This document shows positions 1 to 11,808 of a DNA stretch of 64,000 nt, piece after piece. Source of the stretch: Pegea sp. RAD2-039. Taxonomy: Eukaryota; Chordata; Thaliacea; Salpida; Salpidae. Every line of letters begins with the position of its first letter. Positions within the stretch are counted from its first letter, which is position 1. The stretch spans positions 558,001-622,000 of the forward strand of contig JAQGEQ010000058.1 in assembly GCA_034620365.1 (NCBI GenBank), read 5' to 3'. A program made the position numbers and the translations under genes. A model generated the notes under the pieces. It did no database searches and was not told the DNA's origin. It was given only the letters and a program-made list of their open reading frames with translations.

Positions 1-1000
1 TTTGACTTTTTCGAACTGAGGTAGAGAAGACTCTTCTAATCTTACGTCTTTGAGAACTTATTCAAGTTCTTTATAGCAAGCACTTCGAAGCAGTAGTTAT
101 GACGATACAATATTACAAGATTAGCTGTTTTGCTGACTATTGATTAAACTATTTTGACAAAAATATATTTGTTACCCACAAAAACCATAAGTTTTTAATG
201 GGCCAGTTAAAAAGCGCTAGATGATTTAGCAAAAAGCCTTTTCATAAAGTTTATTTTAGATTAAAACTGCTAAAAGTATATAAGAATTTAAACTAATTCA
301 AAATATCTTTTCAAAGCTTCTAATATTTTATTGAAAAAAGCTCATTGAAAATCATGATAAAATTGAAGATCAAATTAAGGGTCTTAAGAGTAATACTGAG
401 CATTAATTAGTTTGTAAATCAGTAAAATACAAAAACTCTTTTCAATTCATCAACTTAAGTTTAAATCTACGAAATTACTAGAACAGTGCCCTCAACGTGA
501 ATACATTAATCTTCATAGAAAGATTTAGGGCGCAGTTGTGGCTCCTGCTAATTTCAATCCAGCTTTGAAACGCAAAACATCTTTAAAAAAGTGAACCCAC
601 ATGTGCTATGCATATACGTGCCGGAGCAGAAGTTATAGATATCCAGTTGGTGAAGCAGGATTCATCTCTCCATACCAGCCAGTTTATGCAGCGGAACAGA
701 CAGACTGATGCAACTGCGCGCATCTGACGTCGCAGGAGCTGTCAGAACGACATTGGATACAGTGATGAAGTCGAAACTCTTGTACCGAAACCTCTCCAAC
801 TCAAAAACCCTTATATCCACAAAGTCTTAAAAGTTCCCTTCTAATTAAAGTTCTTTGTACCCAAAGACCTTTCTTCCCAAAAGCCCCTTGTACCTAATTC
901 CGACTTTGAAGTTTTGCATCTCCTAGAAGTCTTGTCATTTTACCAGACTCACAGGACCCTTCGATCTGAGCTTTTATATGAAATTTTCTTTGTCGTCAAT
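1..1000. other. non-coding flank
   Basis: I see no convincing exon here. Open frames are short and AT-rich. The stretch about 600-720 is part of a dispersed repeat that recurs inverted near 5.1 kb (separate entry). The rest has no recognisable structure. Confidence 0.5.
600..722 (+). repeat. dispersed repeat, copy 1
   Basis: The segment ending in tgcagcggaacagacagac is matched in reverse complement at about 5045-5160, with a shared block of about 26 nt at one mismatch and weaker similarity over about 100 nt (shared words gcaggatt, ctctcca, agttg). It is more GC-rich than its surroundings. The family is not recognised. The two copies lie either side of NOP16 in inverted orientation. Confidence 0.6.
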
Positions 1001-1002
1001 AT

Positions 1003-1082
1003 GTGCCCACCTGGGATCGAAGCCGGAACACTCGCTGAGTAGACAGGTGTAGTAACCGCTTGCCACACAGATAGAAGAGAAG
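1003..1082 (-). repeat. tRNA-derived SINE relic
   Basis: On the minus strand this reads like a tRNA: an A-box-like region with aagcggttactacacct, then a B box ggcttcgatcccagg. It aligns well with the SINE head at about 35645-35720 on the plus strand, which shares aagcggttactacacct and the gttcga..ccaggtgg block. The LINE-like tail seen at 35.8 kb is absent here. It is unlikely to be a functional tRNA because the pairing of the stems looks poor. Confidence 0.6.
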
Positions 1083-1189
1083 CAAATAGATAAATTGGTA
1101 ATCTACACATAAGATATTTTCAAGAAAAACTTTCTACAAAAAATGAGAATTCAATAACAGAGATGAAATCGGACCTAAGCGAAGAGCAG

Positions 1190-1440
1190 CATGCGATTAG
1201 GTCACTCTTTGGATTCGGTGTCGCAGCCCAGTGACCTGGGACAGTGACCCAAAAGTTAACGGAATGTAGGCTTTCTGTCTGGCTCTTCCGGACATATTCT
1301 TGGCTTTTCCCGAAGCAAGTAGTGGTGACGTAACATCGCGCGACATAGCTTTGACGACGAGGTGGTATTCGAACTCACGTGCGCCCAAAACAAGGAAGCT
1401 AATCCCTTAACCACTAATCTATCTCGTTGTAGGAAGCAGC
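1190..1440 (-). repeat. second type of tRNA-derived SINE
   Basis: Reading the minus strand, a tRNA-like head (A-box-like ttagtggttaaggg, B box gagttcgaatacc) at about 1355-1435 is followed by a GC-rich body of about 160 nt down to about 1190. The motif ctcgtcgtc just after the B box is shared with the element in intron 2 of the reductase gene near 17.7 kb, suggesting one family. The open frame in the body is not protein-like. Confidence 0.55.
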
Positions 1441-1529
1441 ATCACTAATAGGTTATAAAATAATTGAAAAAAAAAGTTTACAAACTTCAGATTTTTTCAA
1501 TTTTATTCAGCCAATTACAAAAATATAAT

Positions 1530-2568
1530 TTATTCAGCAATCATCTCCACATCCGGTTTTTCATCTTGTTTCAACATCTTCTTTTCATCGAGAAACTTCT
1601 GGTATTGAGTTTTACACCGTTTAAACTCTCTGATCTTTTCTCTCATTTGAGAAGGGGTAAGTTGATACTGGTTTAAGACTCGATCTTTTGACATCAACTG
1701 CAAATGTTTCAGATAATTCAAATTTTAACTCAATTTGCTTCTAAAAATTCCAACCTTATAATTTTCTCCATATTTATTCATTAAGGTTTTACAAAACTCA
1801 ACAAGTGGTTTGGAAATTTGAAATTTCTTCTTCTTTTCTCCGACACTAGCTTCAATTTCCATAGCTGCAAATTTAGTTTAGAATATTTTAAAGATTATCT
1901 TTATGAGTCTTCAGGATGAAAAACATTTAAAATCTTCTAAAATTTTACAGAATAACTAAAAACGGTTTATTTGTAATTATATTTGGTGTTTTACAATTTA
2001 GTCTGAAATAAATTTTTATCATCAAATTAGTTGATAAATTCTATTTTTATTTGATTAGAAGAAAATAAAATACTTGAAAAGCTGTTGACAAGAAAATTTC
2101 ATTCAAAAAGACTTATATAACCTTCAATAACTGGATTATTTGAAGTAGAAGCTTTTTTAGCTTCTTCTAAATCACCAATTTCAATCGTTTGTGGAATAAA
2201 TCGGTTTCTTTGAATGTGGCTGACTGAATTAGCATCTAAAGCTATTCCCATAGACTTCATATTCTCTTGTAAAGTTTTAGATGAATCCCATGCTGCTTTA
2301 ATAGCTGGTCTACAAATCAATTAAAAAATGTGATTCAAAACCAATCATGACTTCAAGTTACAAACAATAAAAATAATAATTTCTAATTTATTGAATTTAA
2401 ACCTAGAAATGAGTTAAAACATCAATATTGAATTCAATTTAGTAATCATATCTCAACTTACGTTTTAACTTCAGCCCGTCTTCGCTGCTTCAGTTTCTTC
2501 CATTGCCTCTTCTTGCTGCCCTGACCAATGCTCATTTTTGGTCGGCGATTCTTTTTGCTGCTCGGCAT
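1530..2568 (-). CDS. NOP16: nucleolar protein 16
   Basis: NOP16 is a nucleolar protein needed for assembly of the 60S ribosomal subunit. Four exons are inferred: 2462-2568, 2122-2309, 1755-1864 and 1530-1697, giving 190 residues (human about 178). The N-terminus is strongly basic (MPSSKKNRRPKM..., then KKRQWKKLKQRRR). The middle carries the family segment AAWDSSKTLQENMKSMGIAL, and the C-terminus carries YGENYKLMSKDRVLNQYQL followed by TPSQMREKI, both matching known NOP16 spacing. All junctions use GT-AG and the phases close. The third intron is about 57 nt. The donor of exon 2 (GAAG then GTTATA) is weak, so that boundary is the least certain. The ATG at 2568 is the only start giving the expected basic N-terminus. 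Confidence 0.87.
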
Positions 2569-3231
2569 TATGAATTTTATCTAACTGAGATACCTAAAAA
2601 TATCTGAAACCGATGATTGTTTTAATCTATTTTCTTAAATGAATAGAAACCAATTTTTTAAGCTGTTTGATAGTTTTTTTTTAAATACTTAAAATAAACC
2701 TAAGAAATTGATAGAAAAAAGGACTGATTAAAAGAAAATAAATAAAAAAGTAATAAATCAAGGTAGATATTATAAAATAATATAATTTTATTTGCAAAAT
2801 AAAACCTTCAAATAAATACATTTTTATAAAATAGCTATTTATAAAATTAAAAATGGTTTAGTTATAAAAACCACTAGAAATAAGTTATTATAAAATAACT
2901 TTTAAACCAAATTGTTTAATTACTTAAAGGTATTATACTAAAACAAAACTTTCAAAATAACTTTCTTTAGATTAAAAAATAAAATTATGTTATTAATAAT
3001 GTTAAAAACATAATTATAAAATAAAAATTGGGAATAATGAGATATATCATAGTTTAATAATAACCATTTCTAATTTGATATAACATATATTTCTAAAATT
3101 GTACAACAACTAATTATAAATTTGTACATTTTAGTGATACTTTAAAATATGTTTATAAAAAGTATATTTGATAAGCTTCATAAGCTATTAAGTATTAAAT
3201 TATTAGGAGCAAACAAAAAGACACAAATAAT
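2569..3231. other. AT-rich intergenic DNA
   Basis: Upstream flank of NOP16. It presumably holds its promoter, but no TATA box or other definite site stands out. No exon is supported. Confidence 0.5.
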
Positions 3232-3540
3232 GTGTCGTATCTCCTCTTTCAGCTTCAGCTAAGTTCAATCCTCCAACCAAAACTAATCCCTGATGAGCAC
3301 TTCTGTCTTCATCTTCACTTCCAACTGACACTTTTCTTGATGTATTTTGAACTTATATCTCTTGTACATTTTGTGTATTGTTGTCATTACTTGTTGGTTT
3401 GTAGCATCCAAGACTTAAAGACTGCCGAATATGTTCTAAGACAATTTGCTGAAAACAAAAAGACACATCAAATCGATAGTGAGACATCAGATTCCAGAGA
3501 AATTTGTATAAATGATGAAATTATTAAAGAAATAAAGTAA
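3232..3540. other. uncertain exon-like segment, strand unclear
   Basis: The plus strand has an open frame of 102 codons whose charged end (LKTAEYVLRQFAENKKT..., stop at 3538-3540) follows a plausible acceptor ttggtttgtag near 3407. The minus strand also looks coding: acceptor tttttgttttcag near 3450, then an open frame beginning QIVLEHIRQSLSLGCYK and, after one stop, a frame containing VSVGSEDEDRSAHQG. Neither is recognised. It could be a decayed gene or a single terminal exon. Confidence 0.25.
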
Positions 3541-5040
3541 AAAAACAAACAATAAACAAATTTATTAATAATATACCAAACTTAAAATAATAAATACTAA
3601 ACAGTTTATTCTATTATAACTTGATTATTCAAAAATTAAAGAGAAAAAATAGAAAGTAAAATTACATTTAGCAAAATAAAACCAAATTGCTGCTAAAAAG
3701 TCAACAGATTTATCAAACTATAATACTTATTAATAATAAAAATAAATTTTACTAGTTAAGTATTTAAAACATTCTAACAGCTTTGATTTAATGTTTAAAA
3801 GAAAATAAAAAAGTTGTTTTTATAAGAAAATCACATAATATTTTATAAATTCAGACATAATATATTTTCCTTCATAGTAAAAATCCTTAAAAATCTTTAT
3901 AGCTTTATTAAAATAATTTGTTATAAAATATATTTTATTACTTACTTTAAAAGTGTTTATTAGTGATTAAATAAAATTTTAACAAGACTAATTATAAAAG
4001 ATAAAAATTTAGAGCTTAATGTATGTTTATTACAAAAAAAAGTTTGAAAAATTTAAAATATTTATGACAAAACTAAATAACATCAAAACCTAAAATATGA
4101 ATAATTGTTTTCTAATAAAAAATATTTCTAAAATAAGTAAACTTCTATACTGAAGTAAAATAAATCAAACCAAACTTGTAGTTTCTAAAAAAATTAACTT
4201 TTTATTAACTAATTATTTAAAAATTCATCAGAGAAAAGTAAAATGGAAAAAGAAAATTTTTGAATATGAGACATGTGTACAATGCTACCAAACCAATGCG
4301 TATTACTTTTGTACTAATTCTAACAAAGTGGCTTTTTTTTACTAAAAAGACTAAGCATAGCATTTTGTATTTAATTAAAGCAAAAAGCTTAGCTAATATT
4401 TTAGTGGCTTTTAGTATTTGCATTTTAACTTTTTTTTTAATTTTAGTATGTTTAAGTTCTTATGTCAATGATTTGATAACTATTATCTGAAGTAAATCTT
4501 TTTTGTATTAAAACAACAGAAAGTCGTATATTTATATATCTTGTAATATCAACCATCACGAAAATTTAAAAAAATAATTTTAAAATACACTACAACTATA
4601 AATTCTATCATAACTATAAGTTTACTGTGAGCTTACAAGCAGTTTTTTTTTAAATCGATAAAACTTTTAAGAAGTAAAAGTACAAATTTTCTTTATCTAT
4701 TTTTGAAATAATTTTTATAAATTAAGCTTATTATATTACCAAATTAAATGATTTTTAAACTTTTTTATTTCATATAATATGCAATCATAATTAGATATTC
4801 AATACATAATCAATAACTGTTGCTAAACATAATTTTTATGAACAATTTTTTTTAGCTCAAAAAAAGCTTCCTCCTTAAAGTATGAAGATATTTATTGCAA
4901 TGTCTAAACCTTCTTATAACGTTATTAATTTTTATATCTTAATTTGATTTTAATTAGTAATTGGAAGAACTAAATTTTTTTTAATAATGTACTCGTTACA
5001 TAGCACATAAATCATATATAAAGTATAAAGCATCAAACAT
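3541..5040. other. AT-rich intergenic DNA
   Basis: Low-complexity A/T sequence. Two mutually overlapping frames on opposite strands at 4217-4490 are rich in F, L, I and K and look like composition artefacts. No gene is supported. Confidence 0.5.
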
Positions 5041-5044
5041 GCTT

Positions 5045-5160
5045 GCTGCATCAGTCTATCTGTTCCGCTGCATAACTCTATTGGCGTGGAGAGTGAAATC
5101 CTGCACCTGGGCAACAACTAGATCTCCATAGTTTCTGCCCTGACTCACAGGATGCTCGTT
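5045..5160 (-). repeat. dispersed repeat, copy 2 (inverted)
   Basis: Reverse-complement match of the segment at 600-722, centred on tgcatcagtctatctgttcc. The flanks diverge quickly, so the element boundaries cannot be placed exactly. Family not recognised. Confidence 0.6.
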
Positions 5161-6320
5161 TTCGGCCAAACTAGGTCATTTGTTTTTTAATCTATTTCTT
5201 CCTTAAATATTTCAGTGTAATCAAAATTTTTAATCATTTATTTTGTTATGAGGTTAAATTTTAATGGAAGTTTTTAAATTAATTTATATAATCAAAAATT
5301 TATCTGTTATAGACTGTACATTTTTATTTCTAATATAATTTATTTTTAAAGTAAGCCTAATTTTAAGATTTAAGAAAGCTATATATAATAACTAACCATA
5401 TCTACAAGCAAAATAGTAGTTTTTATTTACATATGAGAACACCTTAGGCAAGGTAATTTGCAATAAACAAACTGAAATAATTTTAACTTTGTTGAATTAG
5501 CTGAACAGAATTATTTTCAAGAAGTTTTCTTAGAACTTGATACGTTATCTTCAGATGTCTACTAATCAGTTTCCATCTCAAATCAATGCCCTGCAAAAAA
5601 CTTAAACTAGCTTTTGTCAATATCACTTTGAATAGGTAAATAATTGAAAATAATTTAATAGTTGTCCAATACTAAATTACAATTTTTGTATTCTATTTAT
5701 TTATTATTAATTATTGAAGCTGTTTTATAGCTATTTAAAGCTTTTAAAGCAACCTAATAAAAGTTTAAACGAAGAAAAAGTAATTATCTAAACTCAAACA
5801 TATTGCTGATGATGATTATTGGTGATTAAGAAAGAAAATCGAGAGAAGGATCTTCAAAAAATCTTCTCTTAACGCTTTATTTGTATTCATTAAATAAACA
5901 TTTATTGAATAAGCAACAAGTTTTCGCTACCTCTCAGAAACTAAAAGAAAGATTTTATTTTATACAAATCTTTCTCGACTTTAGTATTTGTTGAAGTAGG
6001 AGTCAAGTTACTAGAAATATCCGCTAAACTTGTAATTAAAACTTTGTAGTTTATATGTAAGATGTAAATTTACTTAAACATCTTAAAAAAACCTCTTATC
6101 AAAATTAATTTAGAATTATAATTTTATCGGACTATGCAAGTCTAAATTTACATCTAATTGAAGATTTGAACCTTTTCAGTATAAGCCTATCATATAAGTA
6201 TCGGTTCTTCTTAACATCTAACAAAAAAATATTTATAATTTTAGTAATTTTTATGAAGAATTAAAAAAAAGGTTATTGTGCTCAGTGTTGAAAAAATTAG
6301 TTATTTCTATTTTTTATTTC
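5161..6320. other. AT-rich intergenic DNA
   Basis: No exon, RNA gene or repeat is recognised in this stretch. Confidence 0.4.
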
Positions 6321-6324
6321 AATA

Positions 6325-6935
6325 AATACAAAGGAGGGTGCCTGAAGAAAGCACCTCCCGCTAACACACATTCTCACAAATAATATATATTAAGTTAGAA
6401 ATACAGAAAGCAAAAGATGTAACTACATGGTATTTCAGTAGTACCTAAAACATATAACAGTGAATAATTACATAGTTGATAATATAAAAAAGAAGAAAAT
6501 ACAGTTTAGAAATGACAATGTTGGCAATTTTATAATGGTTCAACTTCTGCTTGAACAACAGGAGTGATTCTGACATGGCAGTGTCTGATGGCAGCTGGTT
6601 CCATGTATTAATTGTGCGGTATGAGAAAAAATCGCTCTGATTTATGTACCAGGTGATATGGGCGTATTAAGATGTAATGTGTGTCGTCTGAGCTGATATA
6701 ACTTGAGGGAAGGAGGAGTGGAAAAGAAATCATCAAACTGAAGATCAATTAAATTGTGGAAAATTTTAAAAATAAGAATTAAGTCGTATTTAATTCTGCA
6801 AATTTCCAAAGTATCTAAATTGAAGAAACTGAGACGATGATTATAACTATCGTATTTAATATTAAGTTTCCTGCATATCAAGCTTGATGTCATCTGCGTA
6901 CACAAACACACTGACATCATCTACTGCTATTTATT
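6325..6935 (-). mobile_element. non-LTR retrotransposon (LINE) 3' end, internally deleted
   Basis: The minus strand encodes the last part of a reverse transcriptase. It starts with SVFVYADDIKL, the catalytic YADD box, then jumps to the C-terminal region (RLSFFNLDTLEICRIKYDL, FKIFHNLIDL), leaving out the intervening domain. A 3' untranslated region of about 310 nt follows and ends near 6325 with a motif (ggagggtgcc...agcacctc) shared with the copy at 33.5 kb and the SINE at 35.7 kb. The C-terminal sequence is of the CR1/jockey-like type in general form; the clade is not certain. The element is 5' truncated and not functional. Confidence 0.8.
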
Positions 6936-6939
6936 TATG

Positions 6940-9900
6940 TTCTTAACTACAATAGAGTTTGATCTTAGCCCAAAGATTAAAGACTCTGGCTTAGGTCTCT
7001 ACTAACTGTCCTTAATTATATTTCAGTGGTTACAAGCACAACTCTTACAAAATATAGCTTGTCTGTAAGATATTTTGCTAGTTTTCTTGGCTTTGTATTC
7101 TTGAGCTAGTTTTACATGTCAAAATATTAAAACTATAAAACATAATATGACTTTTATCCGTCTTTTGCAATCGACGTGGAAATTCAATCATAATTACAGA
7201 TTTTTAAATCAAAGTTCTTGCCATAATGTCAAACAAGCGGACATTGACTCAATGTCTTTCTTTACTATAAAACTGCGAAAATTTTAACTTAATTGATTTT
7301 ATAATTCTGTGTTTGATGGCGGATTATTTCAATATATTATTAAGTGTTGTCTAAAACTATACAAGAGCTACGATTGTTTCAAATTTTTAATGACTTTTTG
7401 TTATCTTAAATTTTTGTAAGCAATTTATGTATAAACACAAATGTCTACGAATTGACTAAAATGGCTTTTTCACTTTACACCTTTGTTGTTATTACTCACA
7501 AACTTAATTACATGCTATATTCATCTTACTTTAAGCTTGAAATATCCTGTTTTGGAGGACAGAAGATAGTTTCACAGAATTTATTGTTTTTAATTGAATT
7601 CTAAGTATATAGTATAATTGAGCTTTTGCGACCTAACATCAAAGCTTAATTTTTAGTTTTATGTTAAAAAAACAATGTTTGCTCATAATATTATAGTACT
7701 ATCTGGCAAGTTTAACTTTTTTATCTATTTTTTTTATATACTGTATAAACAGGTGGCTTTAAAAACTTAGTGTTGTTCTTCTAACAACAATTTTTTATGT
7801 AGATAAAAGTCTGCTAATTGGTATTTATATTTTATTGTTGTATATATTTCTTATTATTTTAGCTTTTTTAATAGTTTGTGGATAACTTTATATATCTTTA
7901 GAAATATAATTTTAGTTATTTAGTTACTATCTTAACTTTATTTAAACTTAATAATATGATTTAGTTTAACCTATTCATAATCATTTTGAATATTACACAA
8001 TATTCTGTCAGTCATTTATTCGAATTTAATAAACTTTTTTATAAAAGTCTTTTGATATCAAAACGTTTAAAGCATTATCTTTTGAAGTGACTATACATAA
8101 AAATAATAATTTTTGTATTTTATTACAAGACTATGACAGATATTAATAATAAATGTTTACAGTGAAAATAAATTTTCATTAAAAGTTAATATATAAACGG
8201 TAAATCATTTAGTGGTTAACTCAGTTGCTGTTACCATTTAGTAGCTAGTAGTTATGATGTATTTATTTTAAATATAATTTTTATTAATTTACAACTTTGA
8301 AATGTAAAATGATGAAATGGTTTAATTCAACATTAGTAATAAGTTTAAATATGAAACTTGTTTAAATGTAACTGAATTATAGTTTTAAAAGCATTTTTAT
8401 GTTTAAACTTTATAACAATACCAATATTCTTTAACTATTATTTTGAATAAATTGTTAAGGAAAGGTTAATACATTTTTTCGTATCTTAATTTTCTGACTA
8501 TTACCATAAATTTAAATGTTTTTTATTATTGTATACAATTTGACTATTACTATTAGTTATATTCTACCCTATACAATAGTTTCTTAACTGAATGAATACA
8601 AAACTTAGTTTAATGTTAATAGAATAAGCTTAATGTTTTTTGTTGTTTAAATTGGTTGTTATAGAAAATAGATTTTTTTTAATGCATTAAAAAAGCAAGG
8701 AAAAAAGTTTGTAGTTTTAATTTTTTGTGACTTTAGTTAATTGAAAAAAGTTTGATTACTTTCAAAACTTGTTAATATACAGCATTTGTCTATTACATTA
8801 ATAAAGATTTCTTGATTTAATTATAATGATACAAAAACTTACTTTGATTCTTTTATTATTAAATCAGTTTGTTAATAAAAAGTAGTAATAATGCTATTTG
8901 TTTTTTTCTAATGTCTGAATTAAAACACAATTTGTATCTTTTCTTTTTTTCAAATTCCTTATCACATACTATTTATGTAAATTTTAAGTTTAGAAAATAG
9001 TTTTAAATTTTCAAGTTGATAAATAAATTGTTTTATAAGTTTATCAATTATATTTGATAATGTATAATTTTTATGATAGATAACAATTCTTTGCTAAGCC
9101 TATACTGCATAAACTTAAGAAACAATATTTTTAAGAAATAATATTTAAATGAATTTTAATAATTCTTAAACTCATAAAAAGTTCAGAAACTCAAATTGAA
9201 ACCAAATTTTGTCACTAAATTTAGATTCATGTTTTAAGTGATTTTTTGTTAATTCTAACAAGAAAAATGAATTGAGGGTGATTTTTATCATATTTTGTAA
9301 ATTATTTAGATCTCAGAAAGCTGAACGAGTTTGGTTTGTTGTTAAATGTTTATCTACATTTAAACATGTGTATGATAAGGTTTTAGCAGCTGATATCAAA
9401 GTTGATATTAAAAATAGATATCATTCAAAGGTAATAGCAACTAAGTTTTTGAAGTATTTGAATAATGAGTATACTAAAAAGGAAAGACTTTTACATTTTT
9501 GAAATTTTAGTGTTTAAGTTAAAAGCCATTTAGGTTGATTATAAAAATTTCTTTTCATCAAAAAATAAATATTTGTTCAGCTTTTACTGATATCATTTAA
9601 AAACTAGTTTGTTTCGCTTCAATGGTTTTATCTCTTCTCTTATTTCAGCAAACAGTTGCTGAAATTTAAATATTGTCAGCTGATTTCAAAAAAAAAAAAT
9701 AACAGAAAGGTAACCATTAAGTATTGTTGAAGTATTCTGTGGCTAAGGATGTTTTAAAACCTTTTAACATGACTTTTGTTATAGTTTCAAAAGAGATGTA
9801 TATAATTTAAAGTTCCTCTATTTAAAATAGCAACATTCAACTATATTCCATTTAGCAAATTATTCCGAAAATATTTTTGCATAAAAATTTGAATATTCCA

Positions 9901-11808
9901 TTTCTTATATTTGCATATAATTTAATTTCGTTAAACTCTATGAAGTCTTTTAGCTACATTGAGATTTTAACCTTCGTCTGAAATTTAAAGGATTATAATG
10001 AGAGCTTGAATTAAAAACCACAATTATTTGACATCTGTTAGTAGTGCTTGAACTCGTTTAAAAGGTTTCTTTAATTAATTTTAGTTGCAAATCAAACTTT
10101 TATATCATTGAAACGCTTTCTATACATTTGAAAATCAACTTTTTGATTATTTTTAATTGGAAATAGTTTGTTTATTTTAAATGAAATGCTTTAACGAATG
10201 TTTGCCTAGTTTAACATAAGTTAATGTAGTAGCTAAAAGTGAAGTCACCTTTTGTAAATACAGCTAACAAAATAATTGTTGGATTTTCACTTAATTTCAG
10301 TTTATAATGAATTGAACTAAGTTGCTTGTAAACATCAAATTAGTTTTCGGTGTTAGTTTATTTATAAGCAGCCACCAGTGTTAGGTTTTCAATAAAAACT
10401 TCAAATTTATACATACTAACATCGAGTAATATGAGTAAACGCTTTTTCTCTTGAAGTACTTTACATATGAAAGAACTAAGCCGTTCAGTCTATACAAACA
10501 CCTACAAAAGATTTATTTCAAATCATATTCTCAGTTTCGAAACTACTGAATACTAAAGCTAAAAAATACAAAACGATAAATGTCAATTTGTAAATTTGTG
10601 AGGGCTCTGATTTAACATCTCTTATTCATTCACATTTTATATATTGACGCGCAAAAATTACGGTTTGAATATTTTGTATTGTGAGTTTTCTATCGCTTCG
10701 GTGCTTATTAAAAACGATTTAAAATAATTCCAATTTTGTTTAAACTTGAATTGTAGCGTTATTATTATAGTCTTAACAAGTCTCATTAACAGGCAGTTTA
10801 TTTTACAAATATACGACAAGGTACAACATAACCTTATGCTGCTACTATGTAATTAATTAATTTAGGTTTATTTTAGGATATTTATCAGAGACGTTCACAA
10901 TAATGTAATGATAACAAGTAGTAACATTTTCATAAAGTTATACTTTCCGTTGATGTTCAAAAAATCACGATTCATTTAATGAAGAGTAAAAATTTTAGTT
11001 ATAGCAACAGTGACACCGTTTTGAGTATCTATGTTATTACAAAAAACACTTATTAGTACAAGCTGTTATTCGTCAAAGTTTTTTAAAATTCATTCTTTTA
11101 ACTGTATAAACTATTAAATGATTCAGTTAGATTGGTTTTTAAAAAAGCAATTGCTTCACTAACATCACTTAAATGTTTGATTTTGCTGAGTTTCATTATC
11201 AAGCTATTGTATGTAAACATTTAATGTTATTCATTGATTTGTTATTGACGATAATTTTGATAGAGTCTGAACCTTTTTTTCTTCTTAACTTTTTCAAGTT
11301 AATTTTGATTATCATTAATTTAAAGTTCACTTTATAAGTAGTTGTTTTGAACTTTTTAAATTATCAGTTATGATTATCTCAACTTTAGATTATCAGAAAT
11401 CTTAAGATAAGAACAAGTTTTAGTTTAACAAGAGGCAAAAAAAGTATTGAACAAATTTTAACTTTGAATTTTTTATGTGGAAGGTTTTTACTTTGAAAAT
11501 ACTCTATTATTATTAAATTAAAAAATGTTTATCAATTATTTTAATCTAATTTAGTCTTTCATATACAATAAATGAACTTGAATATATCAATTGCAACACT
11601 TTAGATTCTCGTAAAGCAAATTAACTTTCAATTGAAGACACTCAAATATTTATTTTAAAAACGAACTTTACGAAGTTCCAAATGTTTGAATCTTTCAGCC
11701 AACCAATCAAAATCCTTCTTTCTCTTTTCCCAGAAAATTTACGCTAACAATTTCTTCACATTTGGCTCTAGCCTTTGGTACAGGCTTATCACTAAGCACC
11801 TAGTTGCC
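6940..11808. other. long AT-rich gap upstream of the KLF15-like gene
   Basis: About 4.9 kb, mostly low-complexity A/T. One exon-like segment lies at about 9309-9502 (separate entry). The last part may contain untranslated 5' exons of the KLF15-like gene: acceptor-like tttgaatctttcag ends at 11698 and tcttttcccag at about 11732. No other gene is seen. Confidence 0.45.
9309..9502 (+). other. possible orphan exon
   Basis: After acceptor-like ttatttag an open frame reads SQKAERVWFVVKCLSTFKHV and continues to a charged segment ending KKERLLHF. A donor-like caaag/gtaata sits at 9429. About 290 nt downstream (9670-9760) a diverged copy of part of it appears (cagctgatttcaaa, gaaaggtaac, gttgaagtatt). 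It is not recognised, has no partner exon, and may be a repeat fragment. Confidence 0.2.

Noticed and set aside
1464-1676. Plus-strand frame over NOP16 exon 4
   Set aside because: Antisense shadow of the NOP16 coding exon.
4217-4490. Overlapping open frames on both strands
   Set aside because: They are near-complementary frames in low-complexity A/T DNA, rich in F, L, I and K, with no splice or start context.
11686-11808. N-terminal extension of the KLF15-like protein from a TTG codon
   Set aside because: There is no ATG in this stretch, it contains acceptor-like sequences, and the ATG at 11809 has a good context.
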